A stretch of DNA of 64,000 nt from an uncultured Lachnospiraceae bacterium (GTDB lineage: Bacteria > Bacillota > Clostridia > Lachnospirales > Lachnospiraceae): positions 1 to 64,000 of the forward strand of contig CANQSB010000010.1 in NCBI GenBank assembly GCA_947626435.1. Reading direction: 5' to 3'. Numbering within the stretch: the first letter of the stretch is position 1; every line of letters starts with the position of its first letter. Below the pieces are notes generated by a model that had not been told where the DNA came from, did no database searches, and saw only the letters and a list, made by a program, of their open reading frames with translations. Below are positions 27,269 to 35,566 of the stretch, one piece after another. Both the position numbers and the translations under genes were made by a program.

Positions 27269-27295
27269 TAAAGTATTTTAAACAATAACCGATAT
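27269..27295 (+). promoter_or_regulatory. Sigma-28 (flagellar) promoter at the right end of the invertible segment
   Basis: TAAA (27269-27272), a spacer of exactly 15 bp and ACCGATAT (27288-27295) differ from the Bacillus sigma-D consensus TAAA-N15-GCCGATAT by one base. It points right, out of the segment, and downstream there is only the tail of a convergent glucosidase gene, so in this orientation it has no evident target. After inversion it would read through the left site into csrA-hag. The rest of 27078-27326 is A/T-rich and holds no gene I can support. Confidence 0.75.
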
Positions 27296-27326
27296 ATAGG
27301 ATGTAAGAACAAAAACAGCGTTAAAA

Positions 27327-27354
27327 ATGCAACATTTTATCCAAAATGTTGCAT
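27327..27354. repeat. Right 28-bp recombination site (IRR)
   Basis: This copy is the exact inverse of the left site: same palindromic arms, centre ATCC instead of GGAT on the plus strand. It is followed by TTTTTATTATAA, so in the present orientation it also looks like an intrinsic terminator for the recombinase transcript and for the sigma-28 promoter. Between here and 27486 no further gene is seen. Confidence 0.8.
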
Positions 27355-27486
27355 TTTTATTATAAGCGTTTATTAATCAACTTATACAGATTTATTTATC
27401 ATATTCCATGACCGTACATGCCGCCTTATCTTGGCAACCGGATATCCTGCCACCAAAATACTTTTTCCAAGACACTTAAAGATACC

Positions 27487-29502
27487 TCACCACTCAACCA
27501 GCTCATACTCCGCGCTCTCATACCCAAGCCATGTAAGCGTAGACATGTCTATCTCCTCTACGGACTGAGCGGCGTCAACAAGCGGTATGCGTTTGCCTTT
27601 CTTTATAAAAAGTCCTACCTCATTCAGCGCAATTTCCACATAATGGTGCCCTTTATCTAAAACCTGCGTATATATGCTGCCGTCAGGACAGAATTTTGCA
27701 AACATCATCTCCTCGGGAAGGTATACGCATCTGCCCGAAGCGTTCTGCGTGTAAACGGGCGCAAGCATTATCTCATTTCCAAGCATAAGCTGGTCTTCTG
27801 TCTGCACCGCAATTTTGTCATCGGGATAAACGAAACCGAGCGGCTTGAAGTATAAGTCATCGTTCTGCGCCGCCTTCATATATTCGCTGTAAAGGTATGG
27901 AATAAGCCTGTACCTCACACTTATGATATGGCGGAAATCCTTCACATTTTCAAACCTGTAGCACTCCTGATTGCGCGTGCCGAGCGCGGCGTGGTTCCGC
28001 ATAAGCGGAGTGAATACGCCGAGTGCAAGCCACCTGAGCAGCAGATCGCGCGTCGTGTTGCAGCCGAAGCCGCCCAAGTCGGCGCCCGTATACAGAAAGC
28101 CGCACATATTGAGCGACGGCAGCATTTTGAGATTGAGGAGTATATGCGACCACCACGACTTATTGTCGCCTGTCCATACGCCGCCGTATCGGTGCATTCC
28201 TATATATGACGAGCGTGAAAAGAGCAGAATACGCTTATTGGGCGCGATTTTTTCAAACGCCTCCGCCGCCGCCCTTGTCATATTGAAGCCGTACAGATTG
28301 TGGACTAAATCGTGCCTTACTTTTTTTCCGTTTACATTGTGGTAAAACCGCCTGTAATCATCCGGGCTGTTCTGCAGATTTTCAAACGCGCCTTTTACCT
28401 TGCTTGGGAGCGCCCTTGCGTTGTCCATAAGCTCGTCAAATAAGCCGTCTGTTGGCGTGTCTAATGTGTTTTCTTCGCTTTTTTCCTTTTTCTTTAAATA
28501 ATCGGCGTATTCCTTTATTGCTTCGTTAAGCGTGTCTATGCCCTCTTTTGAATAAAATATCGCGGGCTCGTTCATGTCGTTCCAGAAGCCTTCTATGCCT
28601 TGGCTGATAAGGCGCTCATACTTTGCGCCAAACCATGCGCGCGCGTCAGGATTGAGCACATCGGGGAAATGTGTCCACCCCGGCCATACGGCCGCGGCAA
28701 AGTCAGTGCCGTCCTCGCGCTTGCAGAAGTACCCTTTTTCCACGCCTTCCTCGTATATGTCGTAGCCCTCCTCGATTTTTACCCCTGCGTCTATAATCGG
28801 AATGAGCCTTATATTTTCGCCGCGCATTTTTTTGACAAACTCCGGGAAATTCGGGAAACGCTCGCTGTTTACGGTAAAATCCTTGTAATCCTGCATATAG
28901 TCGATGTCCATGTAAACCATATCCAGCGGGATTTTGTTTTCGCGGTAGCCCTTTGCGACATTTTCAATGTCCTCAGCAGTCTTATAACCCCAGCGGCTCT
29001 GACCGAAACCAAAGGCGTATTTTGGCGGGATGTAGCTTTTTCCGATGATTTTTCTAAACTGCCTTGCCACATCATACGCGCTGTCCCCCGTAATCAGATA
29101 CAAATATAAATCCGCGCGCCCGCAGGTTACTTCAAGCACTGACTGTTTTGTATAGCCTATGTCAAAGGTGATGGCGGCGGGATAATCGAAAAACAGCCCG
29201 ATGTTACGCTCGCCTGATATTATAATGAAATTGTGTGCGCCGTAAAGCGATGTTTTGTCTTCGGAGTGGTCGGGGTCATCGCTGCAGTCGCTCACATAAA
29301 TATAGCCTCTTTTGTTTATGCCGCGGTTTGCCTCGCCAAGTCCATAAATGACATCTGTGTCATTTAATTCATAGCGGAAACAAAATCCGTTTTCCGTCGT
29401 GATTATGCCGTTTTGCGCATCATATTCCCCGCTGCATTCTTTAGGTCCACAGATTACCGCGTCTGTCTCAAACGGCTCACCGAAAATGTATTTTTTTACC
29501 AT
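27487..29502 (-). CDS. Glycoside hydrolase family 31 alpha-glucosidase
   Basis: GH31 enzymes are retaining alpha-glucosidases or xylosidases. The 671-aa protein has an N-terminal beta-sandwich (residues 1 to about 150) and a TIM barrel with the nucleophile D309 in GFWNDMNEPA and the acid/base Asp in VWTGDNKSW (about 425). MVYMDIDYM and GFGQSRWGY mark the substrate pocket. It has no signal peptide, so it should act on imported oligosaccharides in the cytoplasm. No sugar transporter is adjacent. It is convergent with the recombinase segment and follows the peptidase gene by 72 bp on the same strand. Confidence 0.92.
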   Translation of the reverse strand: MVKKYIFGEPFETDAVICGPKECSGEYDAQNGIITTENGFCFRYELNDTDVIYGLGEANRGINKRGYIYVSDCSDDPDHSEDKTSLYGAHNFIIISGERNIGLFFDYPAAITFDIGYTKQSVLEVTCGRADLYLYLITGDSAYDVARQFRKIIGKSYIPPKYAFGFGQSRWGYKTAEDIENVAKGYRENKIPLDMVYMDIDYMQDYKDFTVNSERFPNFPEFVKKMRGENIRLIPIIDAGVKIEEGYDIYEEGVEKGYFCKREDGTDFAAAVWPGWTHFPDVLNPDARAWFGAKYERLISQGIEGFWNDMNEPAIFYSKEGIDTLNEAIKEYADYLKKKEKSEENTLDTPTDGLFDELMDNARALPSKVKGAFENLQNSPDDYRRFYHNVNGKKVRHDLVHNLYGFNMTRAAAEAFEKIAPNKRILLFSRSSYIGMHRYGGVWTGDNKSWWSHILLNLKMLPSLNMCGFLYTGADLGGFGCNTTRDLLLRWLALGVFTPLMRNHAALGTRNQECYRFENVKDFRHIISVRYRLIPYLYSEYMKAAQNDDLYFKPLGFVYPDDKIAVQTEDQLMLGNEIMLAPVYTQNASGRCVYLPEEMMFAKFCPDGSIYTQVLDKGHHYVEIALNEVGLFIKKGKRIPLVDAAQSVEEIDMSTLTWLGYESAEYELVEW

Positions 29503-29574
29503 ATTAACCCTCCATACCGCTTTAGCGAATTAATTTTCAACTCAATTAATCACAGAAAAATGCCTTAGATTTCC

Positions 29575-30612
29575 TTAATTTTTTTCAAAATGCTGATAAT
29601 CCTTTACGCTTTTCCAGTCCCCTCCCCATGTAAAGCCATGTTCCTTAAACAGCTTACAGCATAGGTCGTCCCGGTCTATTTTATGCGGGAAGTCCTTATC
29701 CCTGTCAGCGTATTCAGCTCCGTTTTCGGGAGATATAAGAAGCTCGCCGCTGCCGCTTTTTCTTATATATGGATTATACAGTGGATTGATGTCAATGGCA
29801 AGCCCGTAGCTGTGATTTGACAGGCTGCTTTTGCCCGGCACTGTCCTGTAATTGAACGCGGATGTGTTGTTTGCCGCCATTGATTTATCGTCGTCCGCGC
29901 CGTATTCGTCTACCAATACCATGCTTTCAATCGGATATCGGGCAGAATACAGTTCCTTCATTATATCAAGAATATCGTCGCTGATTGCTCTATTTACTAT
30001 CAGTTCTCCGATGTATGTTTTTTCGTCGAATCCGATGTGGAGGAGCTTGATGTATCGAAGCTCGTCTGCGGTTATGTTATCGTTTGGAGTGTATGAGATG
30101 TTGTTTATCCTTGAAAATATTTCGTCCGTTATTTCCGTAGAATAAAAAAGAGTTTCGATTTCTTCATCCGTAAAAAGTGTGGTATCCACCATTGAATGAG
30201 CGGGAAGCTGCTTTATTTCTTCAATCGTCGGCTTAAAGTCCTCTACGGATGGATTGGAGTCCTCTGCTGTTAGCTGTGGTGAATCCTCTGCGGACGGATT
30301 GGAATCCTCCACAGTCGGCTGTAGTAAGTCCTTTACAGATGATTTTGAAGCCTTTGCAGTCGGATATGGTTCTTTTACAGTTTCGTCTGTATTATCCTTC
30401 TGCCAGTTTAGAGTTTCCAATTGCTCTGAATTGTCCGGCAGTTCCAATTCCTCTGCTTTCTCCTGCTTTTTGTCTGATGTCGCGATGTCTGACATTAATT
30501 TTACGCCGTCTTTGGCATTATCGCTGCCTGCGTGCGGTGTATGCAGAGTATATAAATAATATCCGACTGTTATAAATGCCGCTAATATCGTTACCAGCAA
30601 AAGTTTTTTCAT
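29575..30612 (-). CDS. Membrane-anchored M15-type D-Ala-D-Ala carboxypeptidase/endopeptidase
   Basis: The 345-aa protein starts MKKLLLVTILAAFITV, a signal anchor, and is followed by an extracytoplasmic linker (about 25-140) with imperfect repeats of the type AEDSNPS / VEDSNPS. The C-terminal zinc peptidase domain has SNHSYGLAIDINPLYNP (HxxGxAxD) and, near the end, WGGDW with DYQHFEK supplying the last His. These are the marks of the peptidase M15_4 group that trims peptidoglycan stem peptides. Start chosen at the ATG before the signal sequence; 46 more open codons upstream are rejected. Confidence 0.85.
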   Translation of the reverse strand: MKKLLLVTILAAFITVGYYLYTLHTPHAGSDNAKDGVKLMSDIATSDKKQEKAEELELPDNSEQLETLNWQKDNTDETVKEPYPTAKASKSSVKDLLQPTVEDSNPSAEDSPQLTAEDSNPSVEDFKPTIEEIKQLPAHSMVDTTLFTDEEIETLFYSTEITDEIFSRINNISYTPNDNITADELRYIKLLHIGFDEKTYIGELIVNRAISDDILDIMKELYSARYPIESMVLVDEYGADDDKSMAANNTSAFNYRTVPGKSSLSNHSYGLAIDINPLYNPYIRKSGSGELLISPENGAEYADRDKDFPHKIDRDDLCCKLFKEHGFTWGGDWKSVKDYQHFEKN

Positions 30613-30753
30613 TTTTTCACCACTTCCGCGCTTTTTCTGACATTTTTGACATTTGCGAAATCCGTAAATTATAAATATAATAATACCACACACCCTAAAT
30701 TTCAATACAAAACCAATTAGTGCAGCCGGAAAAATCCCCAAAATAAGCATCTC

Positions 30754-32001
30754 CTACTGCACTTCACTATTTCTGTATACAAAATAAACCGTCGGCACAA
30801 GAATCAGTGAAATTACTATATAAAGCGGAAACAACACCTCAACCGCGCCTGTCATCTTTGAACCGATTTTATAGAGGTTAAACTGTGACAGCACCTGCGA
30901 TATTATAAAGAGCTGGTCGGGGAGAAGCCCTAAAATTTTGTTCCCGTACTCAAGGCGGTCGGCTAAACCGCTTATAAATGTCGGCAGAAATATCAGGACA
31001 AACGGCACCGCCGCGGAGACCATCGCCGATTTTGTCTTTGTGGCGACAAGCATTTCAAGGAGCGCTATTGAAAGGCAGCCGATATATCCGCCAAATACCA
31101 TAAGCAGGAACTGCTCAAAAAATGTGATATTATAAAAGCTTTTCCAAACATCTATCTGCACCATAAGCCCCGCGCCGTCAGCACCCAGAAATCCCAGCAC
31201 CACCGCCGAATATACTATAACCGCCGCCCAGTAAGCAGCCGTCACAAACGCTATGCCCGCCATAAGCTTCGCAAGCACCGCCCTGCCCCTTCCATAATAA
31301 GATGAAAAAAATACCGCGTCAGCCTTTAGCTGCTTTTCGCCCGAAAAAATCCCCGCGATGGGAAAGCTGATAAGGAGCATGAGAAGCATAGTGACAGTAG
31401 GCATATATTCCGCATGCATTTCCCAGCCTGTCATATAATCGTATTCGATAGGCGCTTCAAGCTCCATATAGCGCTTTGTCAGAAATGCCTTTTCATCATC
31501 GGAAAGTATCTGCGCCTCATTGCTGTCAAGCCATTCCGTCAGGCTTATGACACGCCTGTCATAAAATTGAGCAGCGTCATCCGGGGAAAGGCTGTCTATC
31601 TTGTAATAATCGTATTCCCTGAATTTGCAAAACGCCTTATTTATCATTGCGCTTATATCGTCAAAGGCGCGCTTTTTTCCCCATACGGCATCACCTGAAG
31701 CTCCGCTCTTTGCCGCCTCCTCGTTTATGCGGGCGTTTTCCTCAATAACCCTTGCAATCGCGTCTGTCGTGAGCTTTCCCGCCCATTCATGGCGCTGCGC
31801 CCTAAGCTTTCGCGCCGCCGCGTAACCCTGCTGCGTCTGTCCGTTTTCATCGACATACACAGTGATTGGATTGTACACCGCAAAATAGCAGACAAGCGCA
31901 AGCATGGCGCATATCAAAAATATAACCATTCTGCCGCTTTTTCGCGACAGTATTTTCTTCAGCTCATAATAAAACACTGCCCTCACCACCCTTTTCACCA
32001 A
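30754..32001 (-). CDS. ABC-2 type transporter permease
   Basis: This is a membrane protein of about 415 aa with a first helix near the N-terminus (MVIFLICAMLALVCYFAVY), a long soluble loop (about 55-200), and about five further membrane segments in the C-terminal half, as in ABC-2 exporter permeases. It overlaps the ATPase gene by about 38 nt. The outermost start is TTG; internal GTG codons at residues 2, 5 and 6 are alternatives and one of the latter, after AAAAGGGTG, may be the real start. The substrate is unknown. Confidence 0.82.
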   Translation of the reverse strand: MVKRVVRAVFYYELKKILSRKSGRMVIFLICAMLALVCYFAVYNPITVYVDENGQTQQGYAAARKLRAQRHEWAGKLTTDAIARVIEENARINEEAAKSGASGDAVWGKKRAFDDISAMINKAFCKFREYDYYKIDSLSPDDAAQFYDRRVISLTEWLDSNEAQILSDDEKAFLTKRYMELEAPIEYDYMTGWEMHAEYMPTVTMLLMLLISFPIAGIFSGEKQLKADAVFFSSYYGRGRAVLAKLMAGIAFVTAAYWAAVIVYSAVVLGFLGADGAGLMVQIDVWKSFYNITFFEQFLLMVFGGYIGCLSIALLEMLVATKTKSAMVSAAVPFVLIFLPTFISGLADRLEYGNKILGLLPDQLFIISQVLSQFNLYKIGSKMTGAVEVLFPLYIVISLILVPTVYFVYRNSEVQ

Positions 32002-32851
32002 AATAATATAAAAAAATGTCCTCTAGCGTCAGCTCATCAGGTACAGCCTCCGCATAGGGCTTTTCCTTTGACAGTATCCTAAGCTCCGCCCTCCCTGAAA
32101 ATTGTCTTACGTTGGACACCATATAATTTTCCAAAAAGCGCTGCGCCTCATTTTTTGATACTGTGACGCTCCACGCCTTCTCGGGAACTGACGCGCTAAT
32201 CTGCGCCAGGCTCCCTGTCTGTATAAATCTCCCGTCTTTCATCAGCATAATTTCATTTGCGATATACTCGACATCTGACACTATGTGCGTGGACAAAAGC
32301 ACCAGCCTATTTTCGGCAAGAGAGCTTATAAGGTTGCGGAAGCGAACCCTTTCGTTTGGATCAAGCCCTGCCGTCGGCTCGTCAAGTATGAGTATTTTTG
32401 GATTGTTGAGCATTGCCTGCGCTATGCCGACGCGCCGTTTCATTCCTCCTGAAAGCTTTTTCATTTTTTTCTTCTGCGCGCCGTCAAGCCCCACCTGCGC
32501 AAGCAGCCTGTCCGCCCTTTTTGATGCCGCAAAGCGGTCAAGACCTTTGATTGACGCGATATACATAAGGTAATCACGCACTGAAAATTCAGGGTAGTAG
32601 CCAAACTCCTGCGGAAGATAGCCGATAATCCGGCGGTACTTTGCCCCCATTTCAAAGATTTCGCTGCCGTTAAAATAAATATGCCCATCTGTCGGCTTTA
32701 ACAGCGTGCACAACATTCTCATGAGCGTGGTCTTGCCCGCTCCGTTTATGCCCAGCAGCCCATATACGCCGTTTCCCATAGTATAGCTTATATTGTCTAC
32801 TGCGGTGAATTTCTGAAACTGCCTGCTTACATTTTCCAAAACAAGTTCCAT
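31964..32851 (-). CDS. ABC transporter ATP-binding protein
   Basis: The 295-aa ATPase shows Walker A GINGAGKTTLMRML, Q-loop GYLPQEFGYYPEF, signature LSGGMKRRVGIAQAML, Walker B ILILDEPTAGLDP and H-loop LSTHIVSD. Its closest look is to the CcmA/NatA type that pairs with ABC-2 permeases. It is translationally coupled to the permease and lies downstream of an ECF sigma factor and a membrane protein, suggesting a stress-induced export operon. Confidence 0.93.
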   Translation of the reverse strand: MELVLENVSRQFQKFTAVDNISYTMGNGVYGLLGINGAGKTTLMRMLCTLLKPTDGHIYFNGSEIFEMGAKYRRIIGYLPQEFGYYPEFSVRDYLMYIASIKGLDRFAASKRADRLLAQVGLDGAQKKKMKKLSGGMKRRVGIAQAMLNNPKILILDEPTAGLDPNERVRFRNLISSLAENRLVLLSTHIVSDVEYIANEIMLMKDGRFIQTGSLAQISASVPEKAWSVTVSKNEAQRFLENYMVSNVRQFSGRAELRILSKEKPYAEAVPDELTLEDIFLYYFGEKGGEGSVLL

Positions 32852-32881
32852 AATGTAATTTCCTCCTTGTCTATCCTACAA

Positions 32882-33694
32882 TTAAATAATAATAGCCTCC
32901 ACTCCGTCATCACATCCACGCACCACACGCCACACTACATATATCAGATACACAAAAACAAAAGCAAACACTCCCACCCATATTTGCGGAGCAACCCTAC
33001 CATAAATATCATTATTCGAAATCACCAAACACCACACAGCACTCCAAAGCATCGCCAGGCACACAGCAGCATACTCTGATGTAATAACGCGACTGCACAA
33101 AGTACGCATACAAATACACGCCGTCACCGCCATCGGCAGGAAAAACTCTACAACAAGCCTTCCAAGCGGGACAACCGCAGCCAATAACATCCCTCCTGCA
33201 AACATTCCCAAAAGCAAACCATCAACTACAGCAAACACAATAAGACGCGCCACATATATCTGTTTTAACGAATAATATGCGCATAACTCTATCTCAATCG
33301 ACTTGCTGCTGCGGTTTTTCCACAATTCGGGAAACGCCGTCACGACAAACAACGCAGCAAATACTCCCATACATCTGATTATGACACTCGTGTCATTTAT
33401 CAGACAAGCTGACTGCCATGCCATATATAATATGAGCAGTTGGATAAGCCACCAACTTTTTTTAATATACCGCATTTGGCTGATGACAAATTCAAACCCC
33501 GAAGCCACCCTGCCTTCTGCGCTCTCACAGTACGCAAGCTTTGATTTCTCTATCACCGCCGCAATTTTGCTCCCATCCGGCTTTATGTCTGCTGACGCGT
33601 TGAAGTCTTTAAGGCTTTTTTTTACCCGCTCCATGTCTGCGATTTTACTTTTGCTCATTTTTTCCACTTTGTTCATTTTAATTGATTTACTCAC
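32882..33694 (-). CDS. Membrane protein of the ECF sigma/ABC operon
   Basis: The 270-aa protein has a basic cytoplasmic N-terminus of about 85 residues and about six hydrophobic segments. It begins with GTG (MSKSIKMNKVEK) after AGGAGG. It is encoded directly after an ECF sigma factor and before the ABC genes, the place where anti-sigma factors usually lie, but it shows no zinc-finger HxxxCxxC motif. It could be an atypical membrane anti-sigma factor or an accessory permease; neither is proven. Confidence 0.6.
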   Translation of the reverse strand: MSKSIKMNKVEKMSKSKIADMERVKKSLKDFNASADIKPDGSKIAAVIEKSKLAYCESAEGRVASGFEFVISQMRYIKKSWWLIQLLILYMAWQSACLINDTSVIIRCMGVFAALFVVTAFPELWKNRSSKSIEIELCAYYSLKQIYVARLIVFAVVDGLLLGMFAGGMLLAAVVPLGRLVVEFFLPMAVTACICMRTLCSRVITSEYAAVCLAMLWSAVWCLVISNNDIYGRVAPQIWVGVFAFVFVYLIYVVWRVVRGCDDGVEAIII

Positions 33695-33767
33695 ACTTTA
33701 ACCTCCTTAATTCTGTTTTGCATAACCTCAAAATCCTTGCTTTGCCTTATGCTGTACCTTGATTATG

Positions 33768-34316
33768 TCAAATATCACAAATATATTGCCGCAGTATTTC
33801 CCGAGCGCGTTTCAGTCGGTACTTTACAAGCGGAACGCTGATATTGAGAAGCTGCGCGATTTCCCTTACTTTTAGCTCCTGAAAATAATACAGGACAACA
33901 GGCTCATAGAGCTCACAGCTTAACTTTTTTAAGGCGTTTGCCACATCAAGCCTTGTTTCCGCTGCCCATTCATAGTCATTATTTGTATTTGACGCAAGCG
34001 CTTCTAACTGATACATGTCATCCGATTTTGGCAGCTCTGTCATTGCATATCTTTTCTCCTGCTTAACCGCGTCAATACACAGATTTTTTGCAATCGTATA
34101 CAGGTAGTTCAAAGTTTTTCCCCTATAGCCATAGCTTGGCAGCGCCCCAAAAAACTTTAGAAAAACCTCCTGCGTCACATCCTCCGCCTGATCCATTTTC
34201 GCAACATGATATCGACAGTACCTTAAAATGCAAGGGTAATACTTGCGCACAAAAATATCAAAAGCGCCTTCGTCACCATTTTTCATTCTCCATATCAGGA
34301 GAAAATCCTGAGCCAC
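33768..34316 (-). CDS. ECF-type RNA polymerase sigma factor
   Basis: The 182-aa sigma-70 family protein has region 2 (ILRYCRYHVAKMDQAEDVTQ, EVFLKF) and region 4 with a helix-turn-helix (VREIAQLLNISVPLVKYRLK). The GTG at 34316 is chosen because GGAGGAGG lies about 6 nt upstream; the open frame continues 64 codons further but crosses a dispersed repeat. It heads a four-gene operon with a membrane protein and an ABC exporter, and probably activates that operon in response to an envelope signal. Confidence 0.88.
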   Translation of the reverse strand: MAQDFLLIWRMKNGDEGAFDIFVRKYYPCILRYCRYHVAKMDQAEDVTQEVFLKFFGALPSYGYRGKTLNYLYTIAKNLCIDAVKQEKRYAMTELPKSDDMYQLEALASNTNNDYEWAAETRLDVANALKKLSCELYEPVVLYYFQELKVREIAQLLNISVPLVKYRLKRAREILRQYICDI

Positions 34317-34380
34317 TAATACACCTCCTCCTGCCAATTTTACGCCTTCTCCTCTTATGAATAATTTTTCATAAATAATT

Positions 34381-34470
34381 GCGAAACGCGTTCTAATCCG
34401 TCCGAATTTAGCCAAAATATGCAAAACGCGGTATGGTTCTTCGCAAACACCGCTTATCCTATATATAATA
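34381..34470. repeat. Dispersed palindromic repeat, copy 2
   Basis: This copy shares the core TTCTAATCCGTCCGAATTTAG and overall about three quarters of its bases with 16161-16252. Its hairpin uses GCGGT (34428-34432) with ACCGC (34449-34453), where copy 1 has GCGGC with GCCGC: the C-G pair has become T-A, so pairing is kept. It lies in the divergent gap between the ECF sigma factor and the ketopantoate-reductase-like gene. Confidence 0.6.
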
Positions 34471-34502
34471 TAACTGTCCGCACACCTAATTGGATAGTAA
34501 TA

Positions 34503-34531
34503 TTGCAAAATTTCTCCCCAAAGAATATAAT
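34503..34531 (+). promoter_or_regulatory. Sigma-A promoter of the ketopantoate-reductase-like gene
   Basis: TTGCAA (34503-34508), a 17-bp spacer and a perfect TATAAT (34526-34531) lie 45 bp before the ATG. Confidence 0.85.
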
Positions 34532-34576
34532 GAATAAAAAAACAGCAATCAGAGCGAAACGGAGGATTATCATATC

Positions 34577-35503
34577 ATGAAAATAAACACAGCGGCAATC
34601 ATCGGCGCAGGCGCGATTGGCACATATCTATGGTGGGGAATTAACGAAAGCCTTGGCGATAATGTCTGTTTTGTCGCGACAGGCGATAGAAAAGAGCGCC
34701 TTGAAAAAGACGGCATCATACTCAACAAAAAAGCATATATGCCCGTCGTAAAAACCCCATCACAGGCAAAAGGCGCAGATTTGCTGATTATAGCCACAAA
34801 ATATGGAGCGCTGAAAGGAATACTTCCCGATATTAAAGAAATCGCCACAGAAAACACGATTGTAATGAGCGTATTAAACGGCGTGGACAGCGAAGAAATA
34901 ATCGCGGAAGCGGTCAATCCGTCGCAGATAATATATTCCCTAATCCGCATAGCCTCACAGCGCGTCGGTAATGTGATAGACTATGACGAGGGCGATATCG
35001 GCGGTCTGTTTTTCGGAGAGCCTGATTCAAAAAACGCCCACAGTGAGCGCATTAATGCCTTGGACGAGCTATTCAGCCACACGCCACTCGTGTATCACAT
35101 ATCAGACGACATATTAAATGAGCAGTGGAGCAAATATGCATGGAACCTGTCCTACAACCTGCCGCAGGCTATTTTAAATGTAGGCATCGGCGCATACACA
35201 GACAGCAGCCATGTCAAATTCATTTCCGAAAAAATATGGGACGAAACCGCCGCAGTCGCCGCCGCCAAGGGCATAGATATCGGCGGATATCTACTCCCGC
35301 GCAGTACCCTCAAAAATACCGCCCGCTTTTCAACGCTTCAAGATTTAGATGCCAAGCGACCCACAGAAGTTGACATGTTTGCAGGCACCATGATACGCCT
35401 CGGCAGGGAGCTTAATATCCCCGTACCATATTGCGAGTTTGCCTACCACGCTATCAAAGCGCTTGAAGAACGCGGCGCGGGGAAGTTTGATTATGATGCC
35501 TGA
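34577..35503 (+). CDS. Ketopantoate reductase family protein
   Basis: The 308-aa protein has the NADPH-binding GAGAIGTYLWW at the N-terminus and LIIATKYG further on. The C-terminal domain carries the catalytic Lys in EQWSKYAWNLSYN and the substrate-binding Glu in KRPTEVDMFAGTMI. This is the ApbA/PanE fold that reduces 2-dehydropantoate to pantoate for CoA synthesis. PanE paralogues acting on other 2-keto acids are common, and no other pantothenate gene is nearby, so no symbol is given. Single gene with a strong promoter. Confidence 0.85.
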   Translation: MKINTAAIIGAGAIGTYLWWGINESLGDNVCFVATGDRKERLEKDGIILNKKAYMPVVKTPSQAKGADLLIIATKYGALKGILPDIKEIATENTIVMSVLNGVDSEEIIAEAVNPSQIIYSLIRIASQRVGNVIDYDEGDIGGLFFGEPDSKNAHSERINALDELFSHTPLVYHISDDILNEQWSKYAWNLSYNLPQAILNVGIGAYTDSSHVKFISEKIWDETAAVAAAKGIDIGGYLLPRSTLKNTARFSTLQDLDAKRPTEVDMFAGTMIRLGRELNIPVPYCEFAYHAIKALEERGAGKFDYDA

Positions 35504-35532
35504 TTACCGAATTTCATGTATTTTTGTATTAT

Positions 35533-35564
35533 TTTTTACATTTCGTGTTAATTTTTACATTTCG
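35533..35564 (+). repeat. Direct repeats beside the Rpn gene promoter
   Basis: TTTTTACATTTCG occurs twice, at 35533-35545 and 35552-35564, with a 19-bp period. The second copy ends 2 bp before the -35 box. Two direct half-sites at this position suit an activator or repressor binding site; no protein can be named. Confidence 0.5.
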
Positions 35565-35566
35565 AT

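Larger units (their letters stand above)
26379..27354. mobile_element. Putative invertible segment (flagellar phase switch)
   Basis: The 976-bp segment is bounded by identical 28-bp sites in opposite orientation and contains one gene, a FimB-sized tyrosine recombinase. A sigma-28 promoter near its right end fires outward. Inversion between the sites would move that promoter to the left end, facing csrA (first codon 80 bp beyond the site) and then hag. The layout matches the Salmonella Hin switch (about 1 kb, recombinase inside, promoter at one end) but with a tyrosine enzyme. Inversion is inferred, not observed. An alternative is a small transposable cassette. Confidence 0.7.

Noticed and set aside
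26379..27354. Reading the recombinase cassette as an integrated phage or integrative element
   Set aside because: Only one gene is present, the ends are inverted and not direct repeats, and no attachment duplication or cargo is seen.
27418..27660. 80-codon plus-strand frame as the target of the outward sigma-28 promoter
   Set aside because: It mostly lies antisense to the GH31 gene, lacks a ribosome site, and shows no flagellar or other motif.
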